This document shows positions 20,098 through 28,523 of a DNA stretch of 52,126 bases, one piece after another (position 1 is the stretch's first letter; each line of letters starts with the position of its first letter). The notes beneath the pieces are model-generated. The model had not been told where the DNA came from and made no database searches. It was given only the letters and a program-made list of their open reading frames with translations. The stretch is from Candidatus Acidiferrales bacterium (lineage in GTDB: Bacteria > Acidobacteriota > Terriglobia > Acidiferrales > UBA7541), in the NCBI GenBank assembly GCA_031296075.1, contig JARLGK010000049.1, positions 1-52,126 on the forward strand, read 5' to 3'. The translations under genes and the position numbers were made by a program.

Positions 20098-20520
20098 CTA
20101 CCTCTTGCTGAACTGGAAGCGGCGACGCGCGCCCTTCTGTCCATACTTCTTGCGTTCCTTCATGCGCGGATCGCGGGTCAGAAAACCATTCTTGCGCAGC
20201 GCCGGACGCAGCTCCGGATTCAACTTCGCAAGCGCACGGGAAAGTCCCATGCGCACCGCTCCGGCCTGACCGCCCACGCCGCCGCCCTTGACCTGCGCCT
20301 TCACCTCGAGCTGGTCGAGCATCTGCGTGAACTTCAGCGGCTCGACGGCAGCCTTGTTCCACGCGACGTTGCGAAAATATTCGTCCACCGGCCTCTTGTT
20401 CACCGTGAACACCGCCACGCCCGGTTTGATGTACACGCGCGCAACAGATTCCCGGCGTCGTCCCGTGCCGTAGAAGTGCTTCTTTGTCGCTTCCGCCAGC
20501 GAATTCGTTCCTGAACTCAA
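20098..20520 (-). CDS. rpsI: 30S ribosomal protein S9
   Basis: S9 reaches the P site with its C-terminal tail. Signatures are FYGTGRRRESVARVYIKPG, GGGVGGQAGAVRMGLSRAL and the basic tail KYGQKGARRRFQFSKR, whose final residues contact P-site tRNA. The start is a choice: the TTG at 20520 has GGAGG 4 nt upstream, as in rpsB, while an in-frame ATG at 20532 has no visible ribosome site and would itself contain that GGAGG. It follows rplM as in most bacteria. Confidence 0.94.
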   Translation of the reverse strand: MSSGTNSLAEATKKHFYGTGRRRESVARVYIKPGVAVFTVNKRPVDEYFRNVAWNKAAVEPLKFTQMLDQLEVKAQVKGGGVGGQAGAVRMGLSRALAKLNPELRPALRKNGFLTRDPRMKERKKYGQKGARRRFQFSKR

Positions 20521-20641
20521 ATTTCCTCCCATTTACGCCGAGCGTAGCGAAGGGCCGAGGTACATTTCTCGCGCCTTCCGATACGTAAGCTCGCGGATTT
20601 CTCCACGAGGCGCAAAAACTTGCGAATCCCTGTTCGCGAGG

Positions 20642-21091
20642 TTACAGCGCGAGCGGCTGAGGCTTTTGTCCGGCGTGGCGGGCGAGCGCTTCACTTCCGG
20701 CATAGACACGCAGCTTCTTGGCGCGACGCGCGCGCAGCTTGTTCTTCGGCAGCATTCCAAGCACCGCTTCGCGGATTACCTCTTCTGGACGGCGTTGCAT
20801 CAACGCCCGGATCGAAACTTCCTTCAGCCCCCCGGGCCAGCCGCTGTGGTGCCGGTACATTTTCTGATCCATCTTGTTTCCGGTCAGCTTCACTCGCTCG
20901 GCGTTGATCACCACAATGTGATCGCCGCAATCAAGAAATGGCGTATAGGTCGGCTTATCTTTGCCGATCAACATCCGCGCGATGCGCGTCGCCAGGCGCC
21001 CCAGCACCTGCCCGTTCGCGTCAATCACGAACCAATCCTTCCCAACCGTCAGCGCTTCGGCCTCTCGGCCCTTTGGAACGTACGTACCCAT
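20642..21091 (-). CDS. rplM: 50S ribosomal protein L13
   Basis: L13 is an early-assembling large-subunit protein. The ATG at 21091 (MGTYVPKGREAEA) gives 149 residues; a GTG four codons upstream is possible. Signatures are WFVIDANGQVLGRLATRIAR, LDCGDHIVVINAERVKLTGN, KMYRHHSGWPGGLKEVSI and VLGMLPKNKLRARRAKKLRV. It is first in the rplM-rpsI-rpsB-tsf-pyrH-frr cluster, behind a near-consensus promoter. Confidence 0.95.
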   Translation of the reverse strand: MGTYVPKGREAEALTVGKDWFVIDANGQVLGRLATRIARMLIGKDKPTYTPFLDCGDHIVVINAERVKLTGNKMDQKMYRHHSGWPGGLKEVSIRALMQRRPEEVIREAVLGMLPKNKLRARRAKKLRVYAGSEALARHAGQKPQPLAL

Positions 21092-21129
21092 GCCGTCAGT
21101 CACACCTTTCCGTCAAAAGACAAACGCTA

Positions 21130-21158
21130 AGTGTAGGCTACGCCGCAATTCCTGTCAA
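21130..21158 (-). promoter_or_regulatory. Near-consensus sigma-70-type promoter of rplM
   Basis: TTGACA (21153-21158), a 17-nt spacer and TACACT (21130-21135) on the minus strand, 39 nt before the L13 ATG. This fits a strong housekeeping promoter for the ribosomal-protein cluster. Confidence 0.85.
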
Positions 21159-21245
21159 CGATGAGTCGTGGATGGGAGAGCCTACTCACATCGTATCCCC
21201 CTGGCGAAGTTGAAATGCTTGAGTGAGAAGAGGCGGTCCGAATTG

Positions 21246-21275
21246 GCCGCCCGGCTGGGGGGAGAACCGGGCGGC
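21246..21275. repeat. GC-rich inverted repeat between rplM and the epoxide hydrolase
   Basis: GCCGCCCGG and CCGGGCGGC form a perfect 9-bp stem around a 12-nt loop. It lies between divergent genes, so it is not an obvious terminator; it may be a regulatory structure or a mobile palindrome. Confidence 0.5.
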
Positions 21276-21357
21276 GGGCGGAGGGTAAGGGATACATTGC
21301 GTGATAAGGTCAAGGGTAAAATCGGACCGCGCCCAACTCCTGCATGAGGAGAATCTA

Positions 21358-22508
21358 GTGGCAATCCAGCCTTTCCAACTGCCCTATTCCGCCAATGCCG
21401 TTCGGGATCTTCGTGATCGCCTCGCGCGCACGCGTTGGCCGGATACGATTCCCGGGTCGGGCTGGGAGTACGGTTTCGAACTCGAGTACCTGCAACGCGT
21501 GTGCCGCCACTGGCAAGAGCAGTACGACTGGAAGGCGGAGATCGAGTGGCTGTCGCGCCTGCATCACTTGCAATACATCACGGGCGACCAGTCCATCCAT
21601 TTTGTTCACGAGCGCGGGCGGGGGCCAGCGCCGATACCGATAGTTCTGTTCCACGGTTGGCCGGGATCGTTTCTCGAGATGCTGAATTTGGTGCCACGGC
21701 TGACCGATCCGGCGTCGCACGGAGGAGATTCCGCCGATTCGTTCGATGTAATCGTGCCGTCGCTTCCGGGGTTCGGATTCTCCAGCCGACCGACCGAGCG
21801 TGGGATGAACACTGCCCGGATGGCCAGCCTATTTGCCGAATTGATGAGCGAACTCGGCTACGAGCGCTTCGCGTCCCACGGCGGTGACTTTGGAGCTGGA
21901 GTGAGCAGCTGGCTCGGGCATCGTCACGCTGCGCGCATCATCGGGCTTCACCTAAATTACATTCCGGGGGTCCTACAGGCCCGGCCTCCAACCCGGCGCG
22001 GTCTTAAGTCCGGAAGAACAACAGTTTCTCGCGGACGCGGACACGTGGGAAGAAGAGTGTGGGGCCTTACAACCATATTCAGTTTCGCACGCCGCAAACC
22101 GTCGCCTACGGATTGAACGACTCTCCCACTGCGCTAGCCGCCTGGATCCTTGAAAAATTCAGAGGCTGGGCCGACTGCGGCGGCAATCTTGAAAAACGGT
22201 TCACGTGGGACGAACTGCTGGCGAATATCACGCTTTACTGGATGACTGAGACAATTCACTCGTCATGCCGCTTGTACTTCGAAATGAAGACGGCCCCGCT
22301 TCATCTCGCTCTCGGTGAGCGTATCGAAGTGCCGTGCGGCATCGCGCATCTGCCGAAAGAAGCGCCGTTTCCGCCTCGCACGTGGATCGAGCGTGGCTAC
22401 AATGTGCAGCACTGGACTGAAATCGCCAGTGGAGGCCACTTCGCAGCGATGGAAGAACCGGAGGCATTGGCAGCTGACATCCGTGCGTTTTTTCGGCGGT
22501 TTCGGTAG
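21358..22508 (+). pseudogene. Epoxide hydrolase (alpha/beta-hydrolase with EHN domain), broken by two +1 frameshifts
   Basis: A GTG at 21358 with GAGGAG upstream starts VAIQPFQLPYSANAVRDLRD, the N-terminal epoxide-hydrolase domain (EHN). LFHGWPGSFLEML is the oxyanion-hole motif, and ASHGGDFGAGVSSWLG holds the nucleophilic Asp. The frame is lost at the GGGGG near 21966-21970. Removing one G gives SYRPGLQPGAVLSPEEQQFL. It is lost again at CCTTAC near 22055-22060; removing one T gives AYNHIQFRTPQTVAYGLNDS, and the frame then runs to 22508 with the catalytic His in ASGGHFAAMEEPEALAADI. With both corrections the product is about 383 residues, the family norm. All catalytic landmarks survive, so the lesions are recent or are sequencing errors (one is in a homopolymer). 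Confidence 0.85.
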
Positions 22509-22533
22509 GAGGCTCGCGGAGTTTCGACGCGTT

Positions 22534-22580
22534 CTCTGCACTCTCTGCCTTCTCGGTGATCTCTGTGGTAAGTCTTGAGC
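22534..22580. repeat. CTCTGYG-type low-complexity intergenic repeat, copy 1
   Basis: A run of short degenerate units (TTCTCTGCA, CTCTCTGCC, TTCTCGGTG, ATCTCTGTGG) directly after the epoxide hydrolase stop. A longer stretch of the same type lies at 29262-29352. Neither has coding character. Confidence 0.55.
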
Positions 22581-22837
22581 TTCTCTTTTTGGATTTCTCG
22601 CTCTCCACGTCCGGGACCGACTGCCAAAATTTGACAATCATTTACCGCTCTATAACCCCGATGTAACAGCGCGTAACTATTCTCGCATTGGGAGCATTCG
22701 GCGTGACCTCGATCATGATTTCCTTGGCCACCGCGAGCCTGTCGCAACCCGAGATCTTCGACCGTTTACTTCGCAGGGCGGCGGCGCACTGCTGGCTCGA
22801 ACGTTTCAAGAGCCAGACCTCGAAGGGAGCTTTCACC

Positions 22838-23038
22838 GTGAGCTACGACCAGATTGGGGAAACTGCAGGTGCCGTATGGGAAGCTCTTTCGAAAGATGGG
22901 CCTCTTACGTTTGCCGCTCTGATGGAAGAGGTTAACGCGCCGCAAAGCCTTTTCTTCATGGCGATTGGGTGGCTTTCGCGCGAGGAGAAACTGCAGTTTG
23001 AGCCCGCCGGCGGCGACTACGTCGTCCGCCTGGCGTAA
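22838..23038 (+). CDS. Small winged-helix domain protein (DUF2582-like)
   Basis: 66 residues from a GTG with AAGGGAG upstream; the frame is open further upstream, but that part looks non-homologous. The sequence SYDQIGETAGAVWEALSKDG, then PLTFAALMEEVNAPQSLFFM and AIGWLSREEKLQFEP, fits the small winged helix-turn-helix family in which GWL.RE..L precedes the wing. Relatives are about 70 residues and have no assigned partner. It is convergent with the bactofilin gene. Whether it binds DNA is not known. Confidence 0.7.
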   Translation: MSYDQIGETAGAVWEALSKDGPLTFAALMEEVNAPQSLFFMAIGWLSREEKLQFEPAGGDYVVRLA

Positions 23039-23117
23039 TTCGGCCGGGCGCTCGCCAAGGCAACCGAGCAGCGAGCCGCATCAATGCGGCCCGCCCGCTG
23101 GTTTGAGCGCGTGTGAA

Positions 23118-23669
23118 TTAGTCCGAGGAGCTGGCTGTCGTTGCCGCGGCACGAGGCGTGCGCGTAAACGCGGGCTTCTCGAGATCGTGGCTATCGCTGC
23201 TGGCTTCGCCGGCCTTGTCAATCTCGATCGAGCCCTTGAAGTAAGCGCCGTCCTCGATCATGATCCGAGCCGTCGTCAGATCGCCGACCACCGAGCCGTC
23301 CTTCTTGATCTCGATGCGGTCGCGCGCCCGAAGATTTCCCTTCACATTCCCGTACACCACGACTTCGCGGGCAATCACGTCGGCCGTGACCTTGGCGCTT
23401 GCGCCGATCGTCAGCTTGCGGTCTTCCAGCTGAACCAGCCCTTCGACGCTGCCGTCAATGGCCAGGTCTTCGTTGCCGGTGATCTCGCCCTTCACGTGCA
23501 GGCTGGCGCCGAGACGTGCTGTGCCGCTCGACGATGCCGGGTACGACGAATCCATAGGTGCCATTGTCTTTGCCTCCCCAGAAGATGTACCACCAGACGT
23601 TGCATTCGTTCTAGGCTGCTGCGGGAGCGGCATCCTAGCGGGAGCTTCGGGTTTCTTGTCTCCCCACAT
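23118..23669 (-). CDS. Bactofilin family cytoskeletal protein
   Basis: 183 residues. A proline/serine-rich N-terminus (about 1-50) precedes a right-handed beta-helix of repeated short strands (about 51-155: GASLHVKGEITGNEDLAIDG, KLTIGASAKVTADVIAREVV, VYGNVKGNLRARDRIEIKKD, and so on). A disordered tail follows. Bactofilins self-assemble without nucleotides into filaments that organise envelope growth, cell shape or polar complexes. The nearest neighbours (a winged-helix gene facing it, lexA upstream on the same strand after a repeat) do not reveal a partner. Confidence 0.9.
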   Translation of the reverse strand: MWGDKKPEAPARMPLPQQPRTNATSGGTSSGEAKTMAPMDSSYPASSSGTARLGASLHVKGEITGNEDLAIDGSVEGLVQLEDRKLTIGASAKVTADVIAREVVVYGNVKGNLRARDRIEIKKDGSVVGDLTTARIMIEDGAYFKGSIEIDKAGEASSDSHDLEKPAFTRTPRAAATTASSSD

Positions 23670-23877
23670 TTACCCTCCTTGGGCCTACTTGCGCCGGAAC
23701 CAGCTTATGGGTTGCGGACCGGGGCTATCAATCTATTCCCGCGGGCGGACGACGCCAATCCCAAATTGGGACGGCTGTGTCGCTAGAGGTAATGGCCGAA
23801 GGTTCAGTTCGAGGGATCGGCGGAATTGAAGCCGCAAAGAGTAAACAAGACCGCTTAAGCAAATGAAAATGAAATTC

Positions 23878-23950
23878 AGGATTCACAAGTTACGAATCAC
23901 GAGGTCACGGTGATAAGTCACTAGCCACCAAGCACTACTCACTAATCACT
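23878..23950. repeat. GTGATTnGTGACT-type degenerate repeat, copy 1
   Basis: On the minus strand the stretch is a chain of near-8-nt units such as AGTGATT, AGTGAGT, GGTGGCT, AGTGACTT, CGTGATTC. It lies directly after the lexA stop. The same units recur at 33960-34030 and 49149-49215, always outside genes. Confidence 0.65.
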
Positions 23951-23954
23951 GCTT

Positions 23955-24578
23955 TCAGTACTTGCGCAAAACTCCCACCACGCGGCCCTGTATTTTCACA
24001 TCCGCGGCCGCCACCATAATCGGCGCCATGGACGAATTCGCGGGCTGCAGTCGAATCTTCCCGCCCGGCTCTCGATAGAACCGCTTTACCGTCGCCTCAT
24101 CCTCGCCGACCAGCGCCACCACGATTTCTCCTGGATTCGCCACCTGCGTCTGCTCCACCACGATGTAATCCCCATCGAGGATGTGGTCCTCGCGCATGGA
24201 CTCGCCCTTCACCTGCAGGACAAACGTATTCTGCCCGCGCGCAAAATCCGCCAGCGAAATTGTTTCGTGCTCTTCGACTGCTTCCAGCGGACGCCCCGCT
24301 GCAATCCGCCCGTGCAGCGGCAACTCGATCACGTGCCGGTCGAGAATTTCTTCGCGCACCTGCTTGGGCAGCTGCGTCACCTCGATCGAACGGCTCTGAT
24401 TGTAGCCCCGGCGGATGAATCCCTTCTTTTCCAGCGTCGAGAGATGCTTGTGTACCGTCGCGAGCGACGTCAGCTTCAGCGCGTGCGCGATCTCCTCGAA
24501 GCTCGGCGAGTAACCGTTCTTGTTGATGAACCCGACGAGGTAATTCAATACTTCCTTCTGGCGTTTTGTAAGTGCCAT
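23955..24578 (-). CDS. lexA: LexA repressor
   Basis: SOS master repressor, inactivated by RecA-stimulated self-cleavage. It has 207 residues. The N-terminal winged helix carries TKRQKEVLNYLVGFINKNGY and EEIAHALKLTSLATVHKHLS as the recognition region. The cleavage site is A94-G95 in RIAAGRPLEA. The catalytic dyad is S127 (VKGESMREDHI) and K165 (ATVKRFY), all intact. The promoter upstream carries the direct repeat TTCGC-N6-TTCGCC exactly between -35 and -10, and a near-identical element precedes recA, consistent with autoregulation. Confidence 0.96.
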   Translation of the reverse strand: MALTKRQKEVLNYLVGFINKNGYSPSFEEIAHALKLTSLATVHKHLSTLEKKGFIRRGYNQSRSIEVTQLPKQVREEILDRHVIELPLHGRIAAGRPLEAVEEHETISLADFARGQNTFVLQVKGESMREDHILDGDYIVVEQTQVANPGEIVVALVGEDEATVKRFYREPGGKIRLQPANSSMAPIMVAAADVKIQGRVVGVLRKY

Positions 24579-24614
24579 CGCAAGTCCCCCAACAGGCTCT
24601 GTCTTAGCGTTCCC

Positions 24615-24643
24615 ACTGTAGGCGAACTAAAAGCGAAAGTCAA
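24615..24643 (-). promoter_or_regulatory. lexA promoter with candidate LexA operator in the spacer
   Basis: TTGACT (24638-24643), a 17-nt spacer and TACAGT (24615-24620) on the minus strand, about 37 nt before the lexA ATG. The spacer is exactly TTCGCTTTTAGTTCGCC: two TTCGC half-sites with an 11-nt period. The recA upstream region contains TTCGCCTTTTATTCGCC (14 of 17 positions identical). Period and half-site resemble the direct-repeat GTTC-N7-GTTC boxes of alphaproteobacteria. The operator role is inferred. Confidence 0.72.
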
Positions 24644-24755
24644 TGGTACCTTGGGACAGCTGGCCGAATTGGTTTTGTCTGGGCGCCCCGATGGCGAGAA
24701 CGGTTGGATGGATATTGCTTCGTTCGATCTGCTCGCGATTTCGAAACGGCTGGCC

Positions 24756-25253
24756 TCAACGCCTGGCGGCGTCTATCTGCTGCTGCACCGCCATTCTGAA
24801 TTCAGAGGGATGAGCGATCTTTGTGAACGGTTCGGGGGTCCCGCCGGTGCCATGAATCACAACCGTGCCGTATCCGAGCATTCTTCCCATCAAGGTCTCG
24901 TCGATTCCTATGCTCTCCACTTTTGCGAGCATGATTTCGAGCGAGCGGCGACTCGTCATACCCGTCTTGATAATCACGCGCCTGTCGGTGACGGCAATTT
25001 CCGTAGCGTTCTTCTTGACGACTCTATAGCCGAAGAAAATGGCGGCCACGGCGACCAGGGCCATTCCCGCGATTTCGGTGCCATTGACGGGAATTCCATG
25101 ACCAGCGATATCGTTGCGATAGGCCAAAATCGCAATCCCCGCCCCGGCGACGATCGCCGCGACGATCGCGGACCCAAATAGAACGCTCCAATGAACGCCT
25201 GTCCGGTACATGAGTTTCTCGCCGGGTATCAGATTTTTCTCAACGTAGCTCAT
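24756..25253 (-). CDS. Membrane protein with bacterial PH domain (bPH2, YdbT-like)
   Basis: 165 residues. Two transmembrane helices lie near 24-46 (WSVLFGSAIVAAIVAGAGIA) and 62-80 (AGMALVAVAAIFFGYRVV). After them comes the bPH2 core: NATEIAVTDRRVIIKTGMTS, then SLEIMLAKVESIGIDETLMG and RMLGYGTVVIHGTGG. This TDRR...K.G...E..L.KVESI pattern is the family hallmark. Such proteins are membrane-anchored and of unknown function, sometimes tied to stress. The gene ends within a few nt of nothing on its own strand; the PQQ gene stops 12 nt downstream of its start region, so co-transcription order is PH gene then PQQ gene only if read-through occurs from 25253. Confidence 0.82.
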   Translation of the reverse strand: MSYVEKNLIPGEKLMYRTGVHWSVLFGSAIVAAIVAGAGIAILAYRNDIAGHGIPVNGTEIAGMALVAVAAIFFGYRVVKKNATEIAVTDRRVIIKTGMTSRRSLEIMLAKVESIGIDETLMGRMLGYGTVVIHGTGGTPEPFTKIAHPSEFRMAVQQQIDAARR

Positions 25254-25265
25254 CTGTGTGGCACC

Positions 25266-27155
25266 TTACTGAACCGAAAACGCCAGCAGCACGTTGCCTG
25301 AATTGGTTCCAGTCACGGCGTAGCCCGAGCCGATGAACAGCATCCCGTTCGCGATCGAAGGCCCAATGGACGCAATCGCGCCGCCCCTCGCCACGACCTT
25401 ATTCACAGTCTCGAATGGCCGCGCCGTGTCGTATTCCCAGAGACTCTTGCCATCGGCCGTCGAAACCGCATGCAGCTTCCCGTCCGATCCCGCCAAGAAC
25501 ACGACGCCCGGCATCGCCGTTGCCGCGGCCGAATTTATGACGCGAGCGCCTGCTGGTTTCGGAAATGTCGCGCGCCAAACCACATCACCGGTCGCGAGCT
25601 TCAGCGCCACCATCCCGCCCGATTGCAACCCATAGTAAACATTCTGATCGTCCGCCGCCCCGCCCCACACAATTCCGTTTAAGCGCGCGAAGAAGCTGTT
25701 TTCTTCGCCCTTCGAAATTTCGACCACATGCACCTTCCACACCACGGAGCCCTTGCGGTCCGGATCGAGAGCGGTCACGGTCCCGTCCTTCATTCCAAAA
25801 ACGACCACGCTCTTGCCGTCAGCCAGCTTTCGCAGGATGGGAGAATTGCCGATATCCTGGTCCGGCCCATTCACTTTCGGGCAATTGTCGGTCCTGTCCG
25901 GCCCGCTGCATCCGCCCATGAACGCGTCACCCGCCTGCGCCTGATAAAACCACAAAGTTGTCCCGGTCTTCAGATCGAGCGCCATAATCGCGTCGGTCGT
26001 ATCGGGAACCGGCTCGGTCTGCCCGTCTCCGGTTCCAAAATAAATCGCGTTGCGCTTCGCATCAATCGTGGGCGAATTCCAGATCGAGCCGCCGGACGGC
26101 GCGTATTGCTGCACTCCCTTCGAATTCTTTCGCACGGGCACAGGCGTCGGCACCACGTACGTTTTCCAGCCTTGCTTTCCCGTATTCGCGTCGAGCGCGA
26201 CCATGCTTCCGCGGCCCGTGCAGCACGAGTAGTCGAGGTTGGAGGACGAAAACTCCTCGGACGACGACACCGGAACATATACGATGCCTTTGAAGACCTT
26301 GGGAGCAGCCGTAATTCGCGCGACGAAGTGATCGTCCACGCGCGTCGTCCAAAGTTCCTGTCCGGTCTGAGCGTCCACCGCGTACACATTCGCGTGCGCA
26401 TCTCCGAAATACGCGGCGTACTTCGTCGCGCCGTGTCCTTTCACTCGCGTGACCGTAACCGCGCTGCGTACCGAGCCTTTCGCCTGATACGACCAGTAAA
26501 CGCACCCGGTCTGCGCGTCGAGTGAATACACGTAGCCGATATCGCTGCCAACAAAAATTCGCCCGGAAACAACCGTTGGCTGGCCGAACGCGGAAAGTCC
26601 GGTCGGGTAGCCAAACGCCCATTTCAATTTCAGTTGCGGCACCTGATCGGCCGTGAGGCCCGCGCCCTTGGCACTCTGAAAGCGCGTGTTGGTCAAATCC
26701 GCGCTCCAGCCATTCCACGACGGCCCAGAAGATGGATCCGCCAGCGGAGAGTTCGACGCGCAATGGTTCGGCATGTCCTTCGCGTCGCCTTCCTTTAAGC
26801 TGCCGAGCGGGCGCCCGCTCAGGAAAGTCGCCAGCATTTTCCGCTGATCTTCCGTCAGGCTCTCCCCTTGCGCTTTCATCGCTCCTATGGTCAGCGCGTC
26901 GTAAATCCTCTCGGGAGACATCTGTCGAATCATGTCGGGCGACGGTACGCGCTCCAAGTTCGGATTTCCGTGGCATCCCATGCAATGCGTTTGGAATGTC
27001 CCGATGCCGGTTTCGGTACCCGCGCCGAGATTCGCGCCGGCCGCAGGCGGAGCCTGTTGCGTTTGCGCGGGAGCCTGCGCCTGCGCCGCACCGGCACATG
27101 CCAGCCAGGCGCAAAATACAATGATCGCGAGCTCAACATACCGCGATCTTTTCAT
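25266..27155 (-). CDS. Secreted cytochrome c/PQQ-dependent dehydrogenase, polyvinyl-alcohol-dehydrogenase-like
   Basis: 629 residues. A signal peptide (MKRSRYVELAIIVFCAWLAC...) is followed by a c-type cytochrome domain with CMGCH (58-62) and candidate Met ligands in IRQMSPERI or GAMKAQG. An eight-bladed PQQ propeller runs from about 150 to the end, with repeated blade motifs such as VYSLDAQTGCVYWSY, VYAVDAQTGQELWTT and MVALDANTGKQGWKT. A vicinal Cys pair in YSCCTGRGS (311-312) matches the disulfide ring near PQQ in quinoprotein dehydrogenases. An N-terminal heme plus PQQ propeller is the layout of polyvinyl alcohol dehydrogenase. The true substrate is probably another secondary alcohol or polyol. 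It lies just upstream (in transcription) of nothing obvious, with a DUF8021-like gene further upstream on the same strand. Confidence 0.87.
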   Translation of the reverse strand: MKRSRYVELAIIVFCAWLACAGAAQAQAPAQTQQAPPAAGANLGAGTETGIGTFQTHCMGCHGNPNLERVPSPDMIRQMSPERIYDALTIGAMKAQGESLTEDQRKMLATFLSGRPLGSLKEGDAKDMPNHCASNSPLADPSSGPSWNGWSADLTNTRFQSAKGAGLTADQVPQLKLKWAFGYPTGLSAFGQPTVVSGRIFVGSDIGYVYSLDAQTGCVYWSYQAKGSVRSAVTVTRVKGHGATKYAAYFGDAHANVYAVDAQTGQELWTTRVDDHFVARITAAPKVFKGIVYVPVSSSEEFSSSNLDYSCCTGRGSMVALDANTGKQGWKTYVVPTPVPVRKNSKGVQQYAPSGGSIWNSPTIDAKRNAIYFGTGDGQTEPVPDTTDAIMALDLKTGTTLWFYQAQAGDAFMGGCSGPDRTDNCPKVNGPDQDIGNSPILRKLADGKSVVVFGMKDGTVTALDPDRKGSVVWKVHVVEISKGEENSFFARLNGIVWGGAADDQNVYYGLQSGGMVALKLATGDVVWRATFPKPAGARVINSAAATAMPGVVFLAGSDGKLHAVSTADGKSLWEYDTARPFETVNKVVARGGAIASIGPSIANGMLFIGSGYAVTGTNSGNVLLAFSVQ

Positions 27156-27192
27156 GAGAGCCGATTCCCTTTCACACCGCCCACCCGTACCG

Positions 27193-27245
27193 CGTTGTCA
27201 TCCCGAACCCGGTCGCATTTTGACCGGTGCGAGGGATCTGTAGTT
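27193..27245. repeat. GTCATCCCGA-type intergenic element, copy 2
   Basis: GTCATCCCGAACC, a CCGGTC...GACCGG inverted repeat, then GCGAGGGATCTGTAG on the plus strand. It shares its ends and layout with the copies near 16776, 31331 and 38107. It lies between the DUF8021-like gene and the PQQ dehydrogenase gene. Confidence 0.65.
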
Positions 27246-27256
27246 TCTTTTTTGTC

Positions 27257-28249
27257 TTACTTATCGCTAATCCCACCCCACGCCGAATTCAAATGGTACT
27301 GCAATCCAGATCCAACCATCTCGATCCGCCGGATCTTCCCGTCCTGGATCTTGAAAGCCTCGGTCACCTCAAGACTCGACGGCCGGTTGAAGTTCTTCAT
27401 CGACACGTCCTGCCCATTTGTGAGGTGAATCGTCTGCACCGTGCCGTTTTGATCGAAGATCACGTACGCCCACACGATGCCGCGCTCCTCGTCCACGATC
27501 GGAAACCGCCGGTGATGAATCCGCGTGACCACCGCGTAGTAGCCGCTCTTGAACTGCGCCGTGCAGCTCATGGCAAAAGCATTGAACGGCGCGTTGGGCG
27601 ACAGCGTCGGATTGTTCGTCGTATGGATTCCGTTTTCCATCCGGTCGCAATCGTCCGCGAACGGATACACGCCCTTCCCGTCATTATTCTCAAGCCCCGC
27701 GAAATACATATTCGCGGTGGTAATCAACTGCTGGCGCGACACGCGCTTCGCCGCTGGTACCACATCAAACCACAGCGGCTCCGCCTGGCTGGTATCCAAT
27801 CCCACCGCATTCGAGGGGCCTCCGCCGCCCTGCCGGTAGTAGGTCGTCTCGATTTCCGTGATCCTGCCAAGCTCGACCCGCAACCGCATACCCATGATCA
27901 CGACGTGATCGCCTTCGTGCATCGTCACCATACACCCGATCTGCTCGACCACCGGATCGGCGAAGCAGTGCTTGTAGCCGCCGACGGCCGTGGCCGTACC
28001 CCAGAATCCGTCGCCGACATCCATAACCTGATCGTTCTCGGTGTATTTCACACCCTTCGCGAGCGGCAGTGTCTTGGGGTCGTGCGCCACCAGCGCGCTC
28101 AGATACTGCGTGGCCAGCCCATCCAGGCACGCGCGATCACAGTCCACAGCAATGGGTCCCGTCGCCGACGCTTTCGGCGTGAATGCTCCACCCAGGACGA
28201 CAATGGCCAGGCCACACATCGCGCACATCGCCATCAGATTCCTTTTCAT
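27257..28249 (-). CDS. Secreted DUF8021-like protein, copy A
   Basis: 330 residues with a signal peptide (MKRNLMAMCAMCGLAIVVLG...). The mature start VDCDRACLDGLATQYLSALV, then KYTENDQVMDVGDGFW and LRVELGRITEIETTYYR resemble a family I know as DUF8021, found in fungi and some bacteria; the label is from memory. A second half shows RVSRQQLITTANMYFAGLEN, YPFADDCDRMENGIHTTNN and RRFPIVDEERGIVWAYVIF. The copy at 39633 matches it block for block. The repeated N- and C-terminal halves, each with a Y.....D...Y.EN/ENG block, suggest two NTF2-like units. Neighbour: a secreted PQQ dehydrogenase on the same strand. Function is unknown. Confidence 0.75.
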   Translation of the reverse strand: MKRNLMAMCAMCGLAIVVLGGAFTPKASATGPIAVDCDRACLDGLATQYLSALVAHDPKTLPLAKGVKYTENDQVMDVGDGFWGTATAVGGYKHCFADPVVEQIGCMVTMHEGDHVVIMGMRLRVELGRITEIETTYYRQGGGGPSNAVGLDTSQAEPLWFDVVPAAKRVSRQQLITTANMYFAGLENNDGKGVYPFADDCDRMENGIHTTNNPTLSPNAPFNAFAMSCTAQFKSGYYAVVTRIHHRRFPIVDEERGIVWAYVIFDQNGTVQTIHLTNGQDVSMKNFNRPSSLEVTEAFKIQDGKIRRIEMVGSGLQYHLNSAWGGISDK

Positions 28250-28368
28250 CGGCGCATTCCCCCTTCGATTCTCGTGCGGTTACTCCCAACGGTGGCTGAA
28301 CATAGCGCGCCCGCAGCCATGCGTCAACTTATGCCACGCCAACCTTCGCCCGCCAGCGGCCTTCGTAG

Positions 28369-28388
28369 GGGCACGATATATCGTGCCC
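28369..28388. repeat. Perfect 20-nt palindrome
   Basis: GGGCACGATATATCGTGCCC is fully self-complementary, within the 274-nt gap between the divergent DUF8021-like and isoprenylcysteine-methyltransferase-like genes. It could be a dimeric-regulator operator or a dispersed palindromic element. Nothing else was recognised in this gap. Confidence 0.7.
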
Positions 28389-28523
28389 GACACAGTTCCT
28401 TGGCGCGACGCCGTCCATTCACCGAAAATTCCTGAAAGTCTTTTGCGGCGAAATGCGTATCATCTACGGACTCGGCACAGCTACTCGTGTTCGGCGCGTT
28501 TCTGGCCCGCACGGAGATCGCCA

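Noticed and set aside
24609-24627. Inverted repeat GTTC-N11-GAAC overlapping the lexA -10 as operator
   Set aside because: The arms are imperfect beyond four bases and the pattern is absent before recA, while the TTCGC direct repeat is shared by both.
26062-27114. 350-codon minus-strand frame inside the PQQ dehydrogenase
   Set aside because: Alternate frame of the quinoprotein gene; no signal peptide, no motif.
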